A stretch of DNA of 64,000 bases from Deltaproteobacteria bacterium. GTDB lineage: Bacteria > Myxococcota_A > Polyangia > JAAYKL01. The first letter of the stretch is position 1. Each line of letters starts with the position of its first letter. Location: contig JAUVDV010000009.1 in the NCBI GenBank assembly GCA_030595125.1, positions 18,954-82,953 on the forward strand. The letters run 5' to 3'. Of this stretch, positions 8,123 to 16,549 are shown piece by piece. Below the pieces are notes generated by a model. That model saw only the letters and a list, made by a program, of their open reading frames with translations, had not been told where the DNA came from and made no database searches. Both the position numbers and the translations under genes were made by a program.

Positions 8123-11100
8123 TCAGGTGGGGCGTCTGCGCAGCCGCAGGGCTATCTCGTCGAACAAGTCATAGAGCACCGGGATGAAGACCATGGTCAA
8201 CACCGTTGCCGCTGTCATGCCTCCGATGACCGCGATGGCCAGCGGCGAGAATCGCTCCGCGCCGAGCGCCCATTCGGCGGCCAGGGGTGTCATGCCGACG
8301 ATGGTGGAGAGCGAGGTCATCATTATCGGCCGAAAGCGGGTCTCGACCGACAATACCAGGGCATCGCGTCGCGCCATATCCTGTTCGCGCTTTTGTCGAA
8401 TGAACTCGATCAAGATGATGGCGTTGTTGACCACCGTGCCGACCAGCAGGATCATTCCGACCATGACCGGCATGGAGGCCGGTTTTCCCGCCAGCCACAG
8501 GGCCGCGAAGACGCCGATCAGACTGAGAGGGATGCTCATCATGATCGTGAGCGGCTGCAGAAACGAACGGAGCTGCGCCACGAGCACCAGATATACTGCC
8601 AGCAGCGCGATGGCGAAGGCGCTCAACAACTCGGTCCTGGCTTCGTCCAGATCCGATTTCTCGCCGGTCAGGCCGATCTCGTAGCCGTCGGGAGCCACGA
8701 GATCCTGCATCACTTTTTCCACGTCGGCGATTATGAAGTTCAGCGGACGGCCTTGCGTGAATGCGGAGACCTCCAGGGTGGGGGCCATATCTTCCCTTGT
8801 CACGACACCCTGGCCGCGTTCCTGTTCGAGGTGCGCCACAGAACGCAACGGCACGGCGTGCGGCGATCCGGGCACAAAAACGGGGTATTCCAGCAGGCTG
8901 TCGGATTTTGCCTGCTCATCGCTCCGATACTCCACCTGGATCGGATCGGGCGAGCCGTGGACGCCGTAGAAATACCCTGCCGGCACACCGTAGGATCCCA
9001 TTGTCATGGTGGCGGCGACCTGGTCAGGGGAGAGCCCGAGTTGTCCGGCTCGCAACTCATCCACCTTGACCAGCTCCCGCTCCTGATCGAAGCGCCAATT
9101 GCGCGTGGGTTCTATAACGTTCGGCACCCCGGCCAGGCGGCGCTTCACCTCGTCTCCCAGCTTGTCCAGCACCAGGGGATCGTCTCCGGAGAGGCGTACG
9201 ATAATCGGGGCAGAGGTCGTGGACTTGGCAGTGTTGCCCAGCTCGCGAACAGTCGACGCGCGGATGCCCGGGATCAGCGCTAGACGCTCGCGCACCCTGG
9301 CCTCGATTTCCCAGATGGTATCCTTCCTGTCGGTGCGGTCGGTCAGCGTCACCGTGATGAAACCCTGTGTCGGCCCCTGAACACCGAAGGAGGAGAAGGA
9401 GCGCATGCCCTGTTCGAAGCCGACCTGCGATTGAACCTTGATGACCTCGGGCTCCTGCTTGAGCGTCGCTTCAACAGCGCGCACGACTTGCTCGGTTTCT
9501 TCCAGGGAGGTGCCCGAAGGTGTTTCCAGTGTGATGAAGAAGCTGCCACCGTCCATCTTGGGCAACACTTCCATCCCCTGGTTGAGCAGTCCGACCATCG
9601 ATCCCGCGAAGAGGATCAGCAACGTCAGGATTGTCAGCAGGCGATGGTTCAACGCCAGTTTCAGTGTTCTCACATATCCGCCCCGCAGGCGATCCATGAG
9701 CCATCCAAAAGGCCGGGTCGCCATGGTTGCCCAGCTGTCCAGGCGGGTTTTCTTTGCCGTGTAGAGCGTCAACACCGGAACCAGGAGGAGGGCAACCAGA
9801 ATCGAGGAGGTGAATGCGAAGATCAGGGTCATCGCCAGCGGCCCGAAGGTCATGCCGATGAACCCTCCCAAGAAGAGCAATGGAATGAGCACGACAAGGG
9901 TCGTCGCCACACCCGCCAGGACGGCCAGTCGCACTTCGTCGGTGCCCTGCACGGCGGCCTCCTCCGGTGAAAGGCCTTCCTCATCGCGTTTGCGGGTGAT
10001 GTTCTCCAGGATAACCACCGTGGAATCCACCACCATGCCGACCGCCAGGATAACCGCCGAGAGCGTCACCATGTTGAACTCGACCTTGAAGGCGTGCATC
10101 AGGGCGAAGGTGAGCCCGTAAGACAGCGGCATGGAAACGATAGTGACCGCAGAGCTCTTGATGCGCCCCAGAAACAGGAAGATGATCACAGACGCGAACA
10201 GGAGCGCCTGCCAGATGTTGGCCAGCAGGTTGTCGATCGACGCTTCGGTGAAGCTGGCACTTTCCTCGCCGGCCAGGAATTTGTAGCCGGAGTAGCTGTG
10301 GCCAAGTTCCTTCACTTTCTTCTGGACCGCGCGCACCACGTCGACCGTGTTGGCTTCGTCGGTCTTGAAGACCTGCATGGCGATTGCCGGCTCGCCGTCA
10401 ATGGCGAACCGGGCGTCGTCGTCGAAGGCGCCATGGCCAATCGTCGCGATCTCACCGAGCAGAATGCGTTCACCGTTGGCCATCGTGATGGGGATGCGTT
10501 CCAGTTGTGCGATGTCCTGCGCACGGCTCTCCAGACGAAACATCGTCTGACTGCTCTGTGTCCGGATCTGCCCGGCGGGACGAGCGCTGTTGTATTGGCG
10601 AATGGTATCGACGACCTTCCCGAGCGGGATACCGTAGGCCTTCACGTCGCGCTGGTTCACTTCGACGAGGACCGCCGGTTGATTGCCGCCGAAGACATCT
10701 GTTGCCGCCACGCCGGCTATTCGCTGTAGCTCGGGTGCGAAGCGATCCTCGGCCATCTTGCGCGCCTGTACCAGATCATCGGCCACCACTCCCACGGAGA
10801 TGATCGGGCGGTCCGAGGTTGAAAACTTCAGCACCTGCGGTTCGCGAATTCCGCTCGGAAGATCTCCGCGAATTCGGGCGATGGCGTTTTGCACATCCAC
10901 TGCGGCCAGATCTACCTCCCGGTCATAATGAAACTCGACGGAAATGATCGAGAGGTTGTCCTGCGAAGTCGCCCGGATCTTGACGACGCCTTCGAGTGAG
11001 GCGAATTCCTCTTCCAGGATCTGGCTCAGGGCCTCGTCCACATCTTGGGCGTTCGCGCCGGGGTAGGCCGTTACGACGTTTACGAGCGGCGGCGCGGTAT

Positions 11101-11215
11101 CGGGAAACAGCTGCATTGGAATGGAGGTGTAGGCACGCGCACCGAAGATGGCCACAGCTATGAGCAGCGCCCAGATGGCGTAGCGATTATTCAGCGTGGC
11201 TCTTGTCAGGCTCAT
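8123..11215 (-). CDS. RND efflux pump inner-membrane permease (HAE1/AcrB-like)
   Basis: This is a full-length 1030-residue RND transporter. It begins MSLTRATLNNRYAIW, has the periplasmic porter entry FPDTAPPLVNVVTAYPGA, and two large periplasmic loops between spans 1-2 and 7-8. The proton-relay helix 4 reads GMVVDSTVVILENI. One of the two Asp residues usual in AcrB helix 4 is therefore Ser. The GPLAMTLIFAFTSSILVALLLVP region and the C-terminal MVGMILLVGTVVNNAIILIEF repeat are typical. The protein should form a trimer that drives substrates from periplasm or inner leaflet through an outer-membrane channel. Its ATG overlaps the adaptor stop (ATGA). No TolC-like gene is in the window, so the channel must be encoded elsewhere. 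Confidence 0.92.
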   Translation of the reverse strand: MSLTRATLNNRYAIWALLIAVAIFGARAYTSIPMQLFPDTAPPLVNVVTAYPGANAQDVDEALSQILEEEFASLEGVVKIRATSQDNLSIISVEFHYDREVDLAAVDVQNAIARIRGDLPSGIREPQVLKFSTSDRPIISVGVVADDLVQARKMAEDRFAPELQRIAGVAATDVFGGNQPAVLVEVNQRDVKAYGIPLGKVVDTIRQYNSARPAGQIRTQSSQTMFRLESRAQDIAQLERIPITMANGERILLGEIATIGHGAFDDDARFAIDGEPAIAMQVFKTDEANTVDVVRAVQKKVKELGHSYSGYKFLAGEESASFTEASIDNLLANIWQALLFASVIIFLFLGRIKSSAVTIVSMPLSYGLTFALMHAFKVEFNMVTLSAVILAVGMVVDSTVVILENITRKRDEEGLSPEEAAVQGTDEVRLAVLAGVATTLVVLIPLLFLGGFIGMTFGPLAMTLIFAFTSSILVALLLVPVLTLYTAKKTRLDSWATMATRPFGWLMDRLRGGYVRTLKLALNHRLLTILTLLILFAGSMVGLLNQGMEVLPKMDGGSFFITLETPSGTSLEETEQVVRAVEATLKQEPEVIKVQSQVGFEQGMRSFSSFGVQGPTQGFITVTLTDRTDRKDTIWEIEARVRERLALIPGIRASTVRELGNTAKSTTSAPIIVRLSGDDPLVLDKLGDEVKRRLAGVPNVIEPTRNWRFDQERELVKVDELRAGQLGLSPDQVAATMTMGSYGVPAGYFYGVHGSPDPIQVEYRSDEQAKSDSLLEYPVFVPGSPHAVPLRSVAHLEQERGQGVVTREDMAPTLEVSAFTQGRPLNFIIADVEKVMQDLVAPDGYEIGLTGEKSDLDEARTELLSAFAIALLAVYLVLVAQLRSFLQPLTIMMSIPLSLIGVFAALWLAGKPASMPVMVGMILLVGTVVNNAIILIEFIRQKREQDMARRDALVLSVETRFRPIMMTSLSTIVGMTPLAAEWALGAERFSPLAIAVIGGMTAATVLTMVFIPVLYDLFDEIALRLRRRPT

Positions 11216-12333
11216 GGGGCATTCCCTTCAGATGAAACAGGGTAAACGGCCATTCCGTCGCGCAACATGTCCAGGTTGCTCACCACTACCCGGTCGTCAC
11301 CTTTCAGATTCGCCTCGATCGCTATCCATCCCTTTTCGCGAATTGACGGCGCCACGCTTTCCCACCGGGCCACATCGTCACGAACAACAAAAATACCCAT
11401 GCCGGGATCTGCTTTTTTCACGGCGTTCACCGGTACCATCACCGCTTCCTGTTTCTCGCCGAGCACGAAGGCGACATCGACGGACATCCCATGCCGGAAC
11501 AGGGCGGCATCCTCGTCCTTCAGGGGAATGCGGATCTCAAACATGCGGCCAGGCCCGGTCGCCATGGGAGCTGCGAAGCTCACCTCGGAGCGAAGTGGAG
11601 AGGAATGCTCGGGCGACAGAATTGCGATGGTTCCTTTCTCAATTCCCGCCGACACATCCTTCTCGTGCACCTGGACGCGCACCTCCAACGGTTCATCGCC
11701 GAGTATCAGGATCGGTCGGCCCGGCATCACATTTTCACCCGGCTCGGCCAACCATTTGAGCACCTTGCCGTCAAACGGGGCGAGTTCGACCGTGTTGCCC
11801 GCCAGAACCTTCAGTTCGCGCAAGCCGGCTCTCGCCGCTTTCAGGGCGGCCCGGCTGCTCGTGCACTTCTGCCGGCTGCCGTCGGCCCTGACCCTCGGAA
11901 TGGTGTCCGAGCGCGCCAACTCCTTGTCGATATCCGCCTGTTGACACAGAAAGACCGATTCCTCCCTGACCCGTGACACATCGGCTCGCAGACGGGAGAC
12001 TCGTGCGCCGGTCTCCGGCGCGGCGATTCGAGCAAGCACCGCTCCTTCCTCGGCTGATTCACCCTCGGCGACAGGAAACTCCTCCATCTTGCCGGCCAGG
12101 CGCGCCAGGACATTGATCTCATTTTGCGAATGCACCGTACCCACATAGCGAAGCGTCTCCCGGATGGGACCCGTGCGAAGCTGAGTTGTCCGTACGGCCA
12201 GAGGGCGTGTCGGTTCAGCCGCAGGAGGAGGGGACGTGCACGACGAGAAGAAAACAAAGAGAGCAAGGATACCAAGGCCTGGCTTGTAAGCACTTGCGAG
12301 CTTCTCCGGGTTGAAAAAAAGTTTCTGGGTCAT
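11212..12333 (-). CDS. RND pump periplasmic adaptor (membrane fusion protein), lipoprotein
   Basis: This is a 373-residue adaptor. The signal peptide ends at LFVFFSSC, so it is lipid-anchored at about residue 31. Residues about 50-100 (VGTVHSQNEINVLARLAGKMEEF, then VAEGESAEEGAVLARI) form the first half of the barrel-sandwich/lipoyl domain. A short Arg/Ala-rich coiled-coil hairpin follows (about 105-165), then the returning lipoyl half (VELAPFDGKVLKWLAEPGENV), the beta-barrel and the membrane-proximal domain. The hairpin contains CTSSRAALKAARAGLRE, which is short for the family. I start at the ATG at 12333 (MTQKLFF) because AGGTGG sits 5 bp upstream. It lies between tetR (9 bp gap) and the permease (4 bp overlap) in one operon. 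Confidence 0.88.
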   Translation of the reverse strand: MTQKLFFNPEKLASAYKPGLGILALFVFFSSCTSPPPAAEPTRPLAVRTTQLRTGPIRETLRYVGTVHSQNEINVLARLAGKMEEFPVAEGESAEEGAVLARIAAPETGARVSRLRADVSRVREESVFLCQQADIDKELARSDTIPRVRADGSRQKCTSSRAALKAARAGLRELKVLAGNTVELAPFDGKVLKWLAEPGENVMPGRPILILGDEPLEVRVQVHEKDVSAGIEKGTIAILSPEHSSPLRSEVSFAAPMATGPGRMFEIRIPLKDEDAALFRHGMSVDVAFVLGEKQEAVMVPVNAVKKADPGMGIFVVRDDVARWESVAPSIREKGWIAIEANLKGDDRVVVSNLDMLRDGMAVYPVSSEGNAP

Positions 12334-12342
12334 AATGACCAC

Positions 12343-12930
12343 CTATCTCCTGATCAACGATATCAGGGTTTGCCACACATGTGCGGCACGTTTTTCGATT
12401 GGTTCTTCAATGGCCTTGTCCTGGACGATTAGTAGAAAACCCATCACCGCACCGTTGAAAAGCACAAGAATATCAGTCAGATCGAGATCGTGACGAATGA
12501 GCTTTTTTTCCGATGCTTCGAGAAGACAGGACTTGATGAAGTCCCGTCCCTGCTTCCGCAGTTTCATAACCCTTTTGAGCCCGGCTTTGCCACCCGCGTG
12601 GGATAACTGGTTTGAGAACAAGAGGGATTGAACTCCCGGCTGGCTCCCGACGATCTCGAGCCGGGCCAGAAAAAACTCTCCGAGGCGCTTCAGGGGATCG
12701 TCGTTTGGGGGTGGTATCGTATCGTTCAAGACCCCCTCCAATCGATCGAGCACCGCCATGACTATTTCGTTTTTGTTTTTGAAATGCCTGAAGATGGATC
12801 CGTCCTTGATGCCCACCTCCCGGCCTATCTGAGCTGCGGTAAACTCCCGAAGGCCTTTCTCTCCGATTATCTTGATCGCGGCATCCACAATCTGTGCTTT
12901 TCGCTCTGCTGTCGGCATTCGAGTTGTCAT
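12343..12930 (-). CDS. TetR-family repressor of the efflux operon
   Basis: This 195-residue regulator has an N-terminal helix-turn-helix (residues about 8-54: AERKAQIVDAAIKIIGEKG, then GREVGIKDGSIFRHFKNK), the canonical TetR DNA-binding domain. An all-helical ligand and dimerisation domain follows. I choose the ATG at 12930 (MTTRMPTAERK) over the track start because AGGAGACTGTA precedes it. The track N-terminus falls inside the operator. It is the first gene of tetR-adaptor-RND on the minus strand, and a perfect palindrome overlaps its transcription start, so autorepression of the whole operon with release by a pump substrate is very likely (inference from architecture). Confidence 0.92.
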   Translation of the reverse strand: MTTRMPTAERKAQIVDAAIKIIGEKGLREFTAAQIGREVGIKDGSIFRHFKNKNEIVMAVLDRLEGVLNDTIPPPNDDPLKRLGEFFLARLEIVGSQPGVQSLLFSNQLSHAGGKAGLKRVMKLRKQGRDFIKSCLLEASEKKLIRHDLDLTDILVLFNGAVMGFLLIVQDKAIEEPIEKRAAHVWQTLISLIRR

Positions 12931-12942
12931 TACAGTCTCCTG

Positions 12943-12990
12943 GCTAGCAAACACTTGCTAGCATAATAACCCTGGTCAAAAGAATGTCAA
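12943..12990 (-). promoter_or_regulatory. tetR operon promoter and 20-bp operator
   Basis: On the minus strand TTGACA (12985-12990, consensus -35) is followed after 16 bp by TATTAT (12963-12968, 5 of 6 consensus). Immediately downstream lies GCTAGCAA-ACAC-TTGCTAGC (12943-12962), a perfect 8-bp inverted repeat with a 4-bp centre covering the expected transcription start. The AGGAG ribosome site of tetR follows directly. Confidence 0.8.
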
Positions 12991-13008
12991 TGCCGGTCCC
13001 TAAAAAAA

Positions 13009-13734
13009 TCAGCGTGGGGGGCGATCTCGGCGCGTCACCCGTCGCGTGATGATGGCGGCGACAACCAGGACGAGGATGGCGCACCATACCCTCGAGACAA
13101 CCATCAGGGTGGATTCTTCACCGATTCCCGAGCCGATGAGGGTGAAAACGATGCCCTGTGGCAGAAATCCAAAGAAGGATCCGATGAGAAACGTGCGCAA
13201 CCGTACGTTGTTACTGCCGAGGAGCAGATTGATGAAGACGCCCCAGATGGGTATATGGCGAAGTAGAAAGACGTCCATGACCGATGGGTTCTGCAGATGC
13301 TCTCGCGCTATTTTGAACGAACTCAACTTTTCCGTTACCCACTCCCGGGCACTCCACCTGGCAAACAGGAACGGTCCGAGCGAACCGAGCAGGGTGGCCA
13401 TTTGCGACAGGACGAGCCCCTCGACAAAGCCGAACAGCGCGCCTCCGAGAGCGCAGAAAATCAGGCGGGGGGCGCCGACGAATATCAGGGTCGCGGCGAG
13501 CCCGAAAAAGACGAGGGGCGCCCAGGCTCCCGTGTCGGAGACCACGGTTTGCAGCTCTTCCACATTAAGGTACTCCCCCACAGGGGTGAGGTTTAGAAGC
13601 ACCACGAAAAGGGCAAGGAAAAGCACGACCATCCCGGTCTTGAGGTATGCGCGCTTGAAATTGGGGACCGGCAGCTTTTCGAGATCAGCAGGCGATCTGT
13701 CGTCTTGCTTGTCTGTCCCGGAATTCTCAGTCAT
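13009..13734 (-). CDS. TVP38/TMEM64 (VTT/DedA-like) membrane protein
   Basis: This is a 241-residue inner-membrane protein with a soluble Asp/Lys-rich N-terminus (about 30 residues) and six hydrophobic segments. The VTT core is visible: FVGAPRLIFCALGGALFG (re-entrant loop with Gly-Gly), a glycine-containing helix, then LLRHIPIWGVFINLLLGSNNV and LIGSFFGFLPQG. In family members the Arg and the F/G-x-F-x-G-x-x-P motif are involved in lipid scrambling or undecaprenyl-phosphate/phospholipid flipping. The gene is last in a three-gene run with GT2 and DUF2079 proteins and overlaps the GT2 gene by 8 bp. A role in lipid-carrier recycling for glycan assembly fits this context (inference). Confidence 0.82.
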   Translation of the reverse strand: MTENSGTDKQDDRSPADLEKLPVPNFKRAYLKTGMVVLFLALFVVLLNLTPVGEYLNVEELQTVVSDTGAWAPLVFFGLAATLIFVGAPRLIFCALGGALFGFVEGLVLSQMATLLGSLGPFLFARWSAREWVTEKLSSFKIAREHLQNPSVMDVFLLRHIPIWGVFINLLLGSNNVRLRTFLIGSFFGFLPQGIVFTLIGSGIGEESTLMVVSRVWCAILVLVVAAIITRRVTRRDRPPR

Positions 13735-14455
13735 CTATCCGTCTGTTTCCGGGGATCGCCCTGGCGCGATACCATTTGAGCGCAAAGCAGTCGCGAATTC
13801 CCCGCCATAACCGGTTGTTGATGCCGTATTTCGATTGACCCAGCGCCCGTTCGCGGTGGCTTATTTGAATTTCGGCCACGCGGTACCCTTGCGCCTGCAG
13901 AATTGTGGGCAGGAATCGATGCATGCCGTTGAAAACAAACAGTTCCTTCAGGGCCTGCTGTCGAATCACGCGAAAGGCGCACCCGGCGTCGGTGACAGTG
14001 TCTCCTATGACAAAACTTCTGAATCCGTTTGCGATCTTCGACGACGCCCGGCGCACGAATGTATCTCTTCGGATGGCCCTAATCCCGCATACGCAGTCCA
14101 CCCCGTCACTCAGGGTGGAAAGGAGTTTGGGAATATCCGCCGGGTTGTTTTGTCCATCCGCGTCGAGGGTAATGATGATGGAGCCCCTGGCCAGCTGAAA
14201 TCCAGTTGCCATCCCGGCGCTTTGTCCGAGATTTGTCACGTGGGATGCCCATCGCAGCTGTTTGTATTGCGACGTGAGTTCTACGAGAACGTCCCGTGTA
14301 CGATCATCGCTTCCGTCGTCGACAATGATGATTTCATATTGCCGGTCCAGGGGCTTCATGGCCTCTGCAATTTCCCCAATGAGGACCGGAACGCTCTCCT
14401 CTTCGTTGTAGGCGGGAACCACGACGGAGATGTCGATATTTTCGGTAGTAGGCAT
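13727..14455 (-). CDS. GT2 glycosyltransferase (polyprenyl-phosphate sugar transferase-like)
   Basis: This 242-residue GT-A fold enzyme has SVVVPAYNEEESVPVL (donor-binding N-terminus), EIIIVDDGSDDRT, and the metal-binding DADGQNNPADIPKL (DxD). Then come AGCAFRVIRQQAL and SHRERALGQSKYG, the usual DPM1/ArnC-like acceptor region (H-R.R..G.SKY). It most resembles transferases that load a sugar onto dolichyl- or undecaprenyl-phosphate. It lacks the C-terminal membrane helices present in ArnC, so it would be peripheral to the membrane. It lies 8 bp after the DUF2079 gene and overlaps the VTT gene, forming an operon for glycan or lipid-linked sugar handling. Confidence 0.85.
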   Translation of the reverse strand: MPTTENIDISVVVPAYNEEESVPVLIGEIAEAMKPLDRQYEIIIVDDGSDDRTRDVLVELTSQYKQLRWASHVTNLGQSAGMATGFQLARGSIIITLDADGQNNPADIPKLLSTLSDGVDCVCGIRAIRRDTFVRRASSKIANGFRSFVIGDTVTDAGCAFRVIRQQALKELFVFNGMHRFLPTILQAQGYRVAEIQISHRERALGQSKYGINNRLWRGIRDCFALKWYRARAIPGNRRIDD

Positions 14456-14463
14456 ATCGCGCG

Positions 14464-16485
14464 CTACGGTGACCTTCCCGGCTTCCGTTTGTGGACCTTG
14501 ATTCCGTTCTCGTTCAAGACCATGTCGTAGTCATCACTCTTTTTATAGTACTTGACCCTTGGTATTTGAATTTTCTTATCTTTTTTCCTTTTCAGGTCTG
14601 TATTCCAAATAATTACCCAGTCGGGAACCTGGCCTTCCTCCTGGTGTCTGTGAAAAGACCAGACATCCTTTCTCAGGGAAAAGTGCGCGCCCACGCGACG
14701 TGTCGCGAGCACGGACGCGTCGTCCGGTATCATGGATTGGATTTTCTTGATTGTCTCGTAGCGTGCAGCGTGCTCCGGTGTGGTAATTCGTTGGAACCCC
14801 ACGTAACCGGGACGGAATGAAGAGTTCGGCCAGAATACGCCATACAGGCTGGACATTGAGATGGCGCAAAGCACCATGCCCATGGCCAGTGCTGGTCTTA
14901 TCCGCCTGGGATCGATATCGAGGGCGCGGACCAGCCGTCCCTTGCTGATGTTGTCGATGGCAAAGGGAACGGACGCCAGCATGAACGGTAGCCAGTAGAC
15001 TGAATACTGGGTCCCGAGCCTTATGAATCCGACCCACGAACCGAAAAACGTCGTGGCCAGGCCCCACGTAAACAGGATGTAATGTTTTTTGGAAAACAGG
15101 GGCAGCATCATGAGGGGCATAAACATCTTCAGGATGTAAAGAATCCGCTCCTCCCCGAGGGCGTACTTGATGACAAACCCCGGATTGGTGAGAAGCGAGA
15201 TGAAAATGCTTGAGGTCGGAGAATGGCCCTGGAGTTTTATCTCTCTGAAATAGTAAGTGTAGGAGTAGGCGTTCGCCATGACGACGAGGTTGACGAGCAG
15301 ACCGTATACAGTGGCGAGGACGATGGTTATCGCTGCCACCCGGTACAACCTGCCGCTGATAATCATGTAGAGGGCCATCATGGCTGCGAGCGCCGGTGTG
15401 TCTTCTCTGATGAGGAACAGGAGGGCAAGGAACCCGTAGTAGGTCTTGATTCGCTCAGTCTCCAGGCAGTACATGCACCACAATAGAACCGGGAAGGCCA
15501 GCACGATGGAATGAAAATCATACATGTTGGGCCCGTGAACCGCAGGGTGAAAGAGATACACCAGGCTCAGGGCAATGCCGAACAGGGGATTCCCCAACTT
15601 GTGTTTTGCGAGGAGGTACAGGGGGATAGCCCCGGAAGCCACCCACGCCGCCTGAAAAACAATGAGGGTCTCCGCCTTGTTGTAAATCAGCAGGATGGGG
15701 GATATTAGCACCAGGATAGGATCGAAATGGCGAGTGATATGGGTTCCCTCGGGGATGAAAGAGCACCCGAGAAAATTGCCGCGCAGGCTGTGCCAGAGAC
15801 AATTGATATACAACCCAAAATCCCAGTTCCGTGTGCCGAGGTTGTGATGGTGTATCGTCTGCAAATGCGTGAGCGCAGCCATGTAGGACAGGGCGAGTAG
15901 AATCACGACAATCAACGGTATCCATCGCGAGCGTCCACGTTCAGACCCCATCCCGGCCTTCCCCTGAGATAGGGGAAGGGGAAGATGATGGAGGCCAGCC
16001 TTGAAGAACGACCACTGCCTTACCTTTGCAATTTGGTAGGCGAAATAGGCCCCGATGAGTCCGATCCCCAGAGAGGCAATAATCGATATGAACGGGTGTT
16101 CCTTTCCGAGGTGGTCTGTCCGCAAGAAGAGAAAGATGGGCACTATGCAGATGATCACAGCGAACCGGTTCATTTTTCTCGTGAATTCGTGCAAGTTGAT
16201 GTCGGACTTGCGGCGCGATCGCCGGTACATTACGGCGTAGAAGAAAATTACTGCGAAAACGCAGATGGCCGTCCAGGCGAGGAGTTTGTATCGCTCTTCG
16301 TTGCCGGCCTGGTCGTCGGCGATATGGCCGATAATCTCCGGCTGAAATAGAAACCAGGTGGAGAGCCCCAGGCAGATACCCACAGCGAGCGTCGTCGGCA
16401 GCCAGCTTGTCACCGATGCGAGCATGCTGCGAAAATTGTCAATCCAGGTGTCTATCGATTGCAGCTTGTTCCTCGGCGAGCGCAT
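14464..16485 (-). CDS. DUF2079 polytopic membrane protein with in-frame palindrome insertion
   Basis: This 673-residue membrane protein has roughly twelve or more hydrophobic segments. The DUF2079 core starts near residue 205 (ALTHLQTIHHHNLGTRNWDFGLYINCLWH), continues through HITRHFDPILVLISPILLIY and ends around residue 560. Family members resemble GT-C membrane glycosyltransferases, where an Asp in the first periplasmic loop (here NWDFG) would be catalytic. The N-terminal 190 residues are an extra four-to-five-span extension. Between them, at about residues 163-180, the peptide HHLPLPLSQGKAGMG is encoded by a REP-like palindrome inserted in frame. The C-terminus is a soluble Lys/Arg-rich tail. 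It is the first gene of an operon with GT2 and VTT genes. Confidence 0.82.
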   Translation of the reverse strand: MRSPRNKLQSIDTWIDNFRSMLASVTSWLPTTLAVGICLGLSTWFLFQPEIIGHIADDQAGNEERYKLLAWTAICVFAVIFFYAVMYRRSRRKSDINLHEFTRKMNRFAVIICIVPIFLFLRTDHLGKEHPFISIIASLGIGLIGAYFAYQIAKVRQWSFFKAGLHHLPLPLSQGKAGMGSERGRSRWIPLIVVILLALSYMAALTHLQTIHHHNLGTRNWDFGLYINCLWHSLRGNFLGCSFIPEGTHITRHFDPILVLISPILLIYNKAETLIVFQAAWVASGAIPLYLLAKHKLGNPLFGIALSLVYLFHPAVHGPNMYDFHSIVLAFPVLLWCMYCLETERIKTYYGFLALLFLIREDTPALAAMMALYMIISGRLYRVAAITIVLATVYGLLVNLVVMANAYSYTYYFREIKLQGHSPTSSIFISLLTNPGFVIKYALGEERILYILKMFMPLMMLPLFSKKHYILFTWGLATTFFGSWVGFIRLGTQYSVYWLPFMLASVPFAIDNISKGRLVRALDIDPRRIRPALAMGMVLCAISMSSLYGVFWPNSSFRPGYVGFQRITTPEHAARYETIKKIQSMIPDDASVLATRRVGAHFSLRKDVWSFHRHQEEGQVPDWVIIWNTDLKRKKDKKIQIPRVKYYKKSDDYDMVLNENGIKVHKRKPGRSP
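15946..15996. repeat. REP-like palindrome inside the DUF2079 gene
   Basis: This 51-bp element (17 codons, so frame-neutral) is CCCCATCCCGG then CCTTCCCCT-GAGAT-AGGGGAAGG then GGAAGATGATGGAGGCC. The stem is 9 bp and perfect, with a 5-nt loop. It matches the 63-bp tandem units at 41992 over almost its entire length, differing mainly in the loop. It encodes part of the linker between the N-terminal extension and the core of the membrane protein. Confidence 0.8.
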
Positions 16486-16549
16486 CGACGCATTCTACTA
16501 GGGATACATCACGGTTACAAATGTTGTTTGGAGCCTGTCTTGCCGGGCT

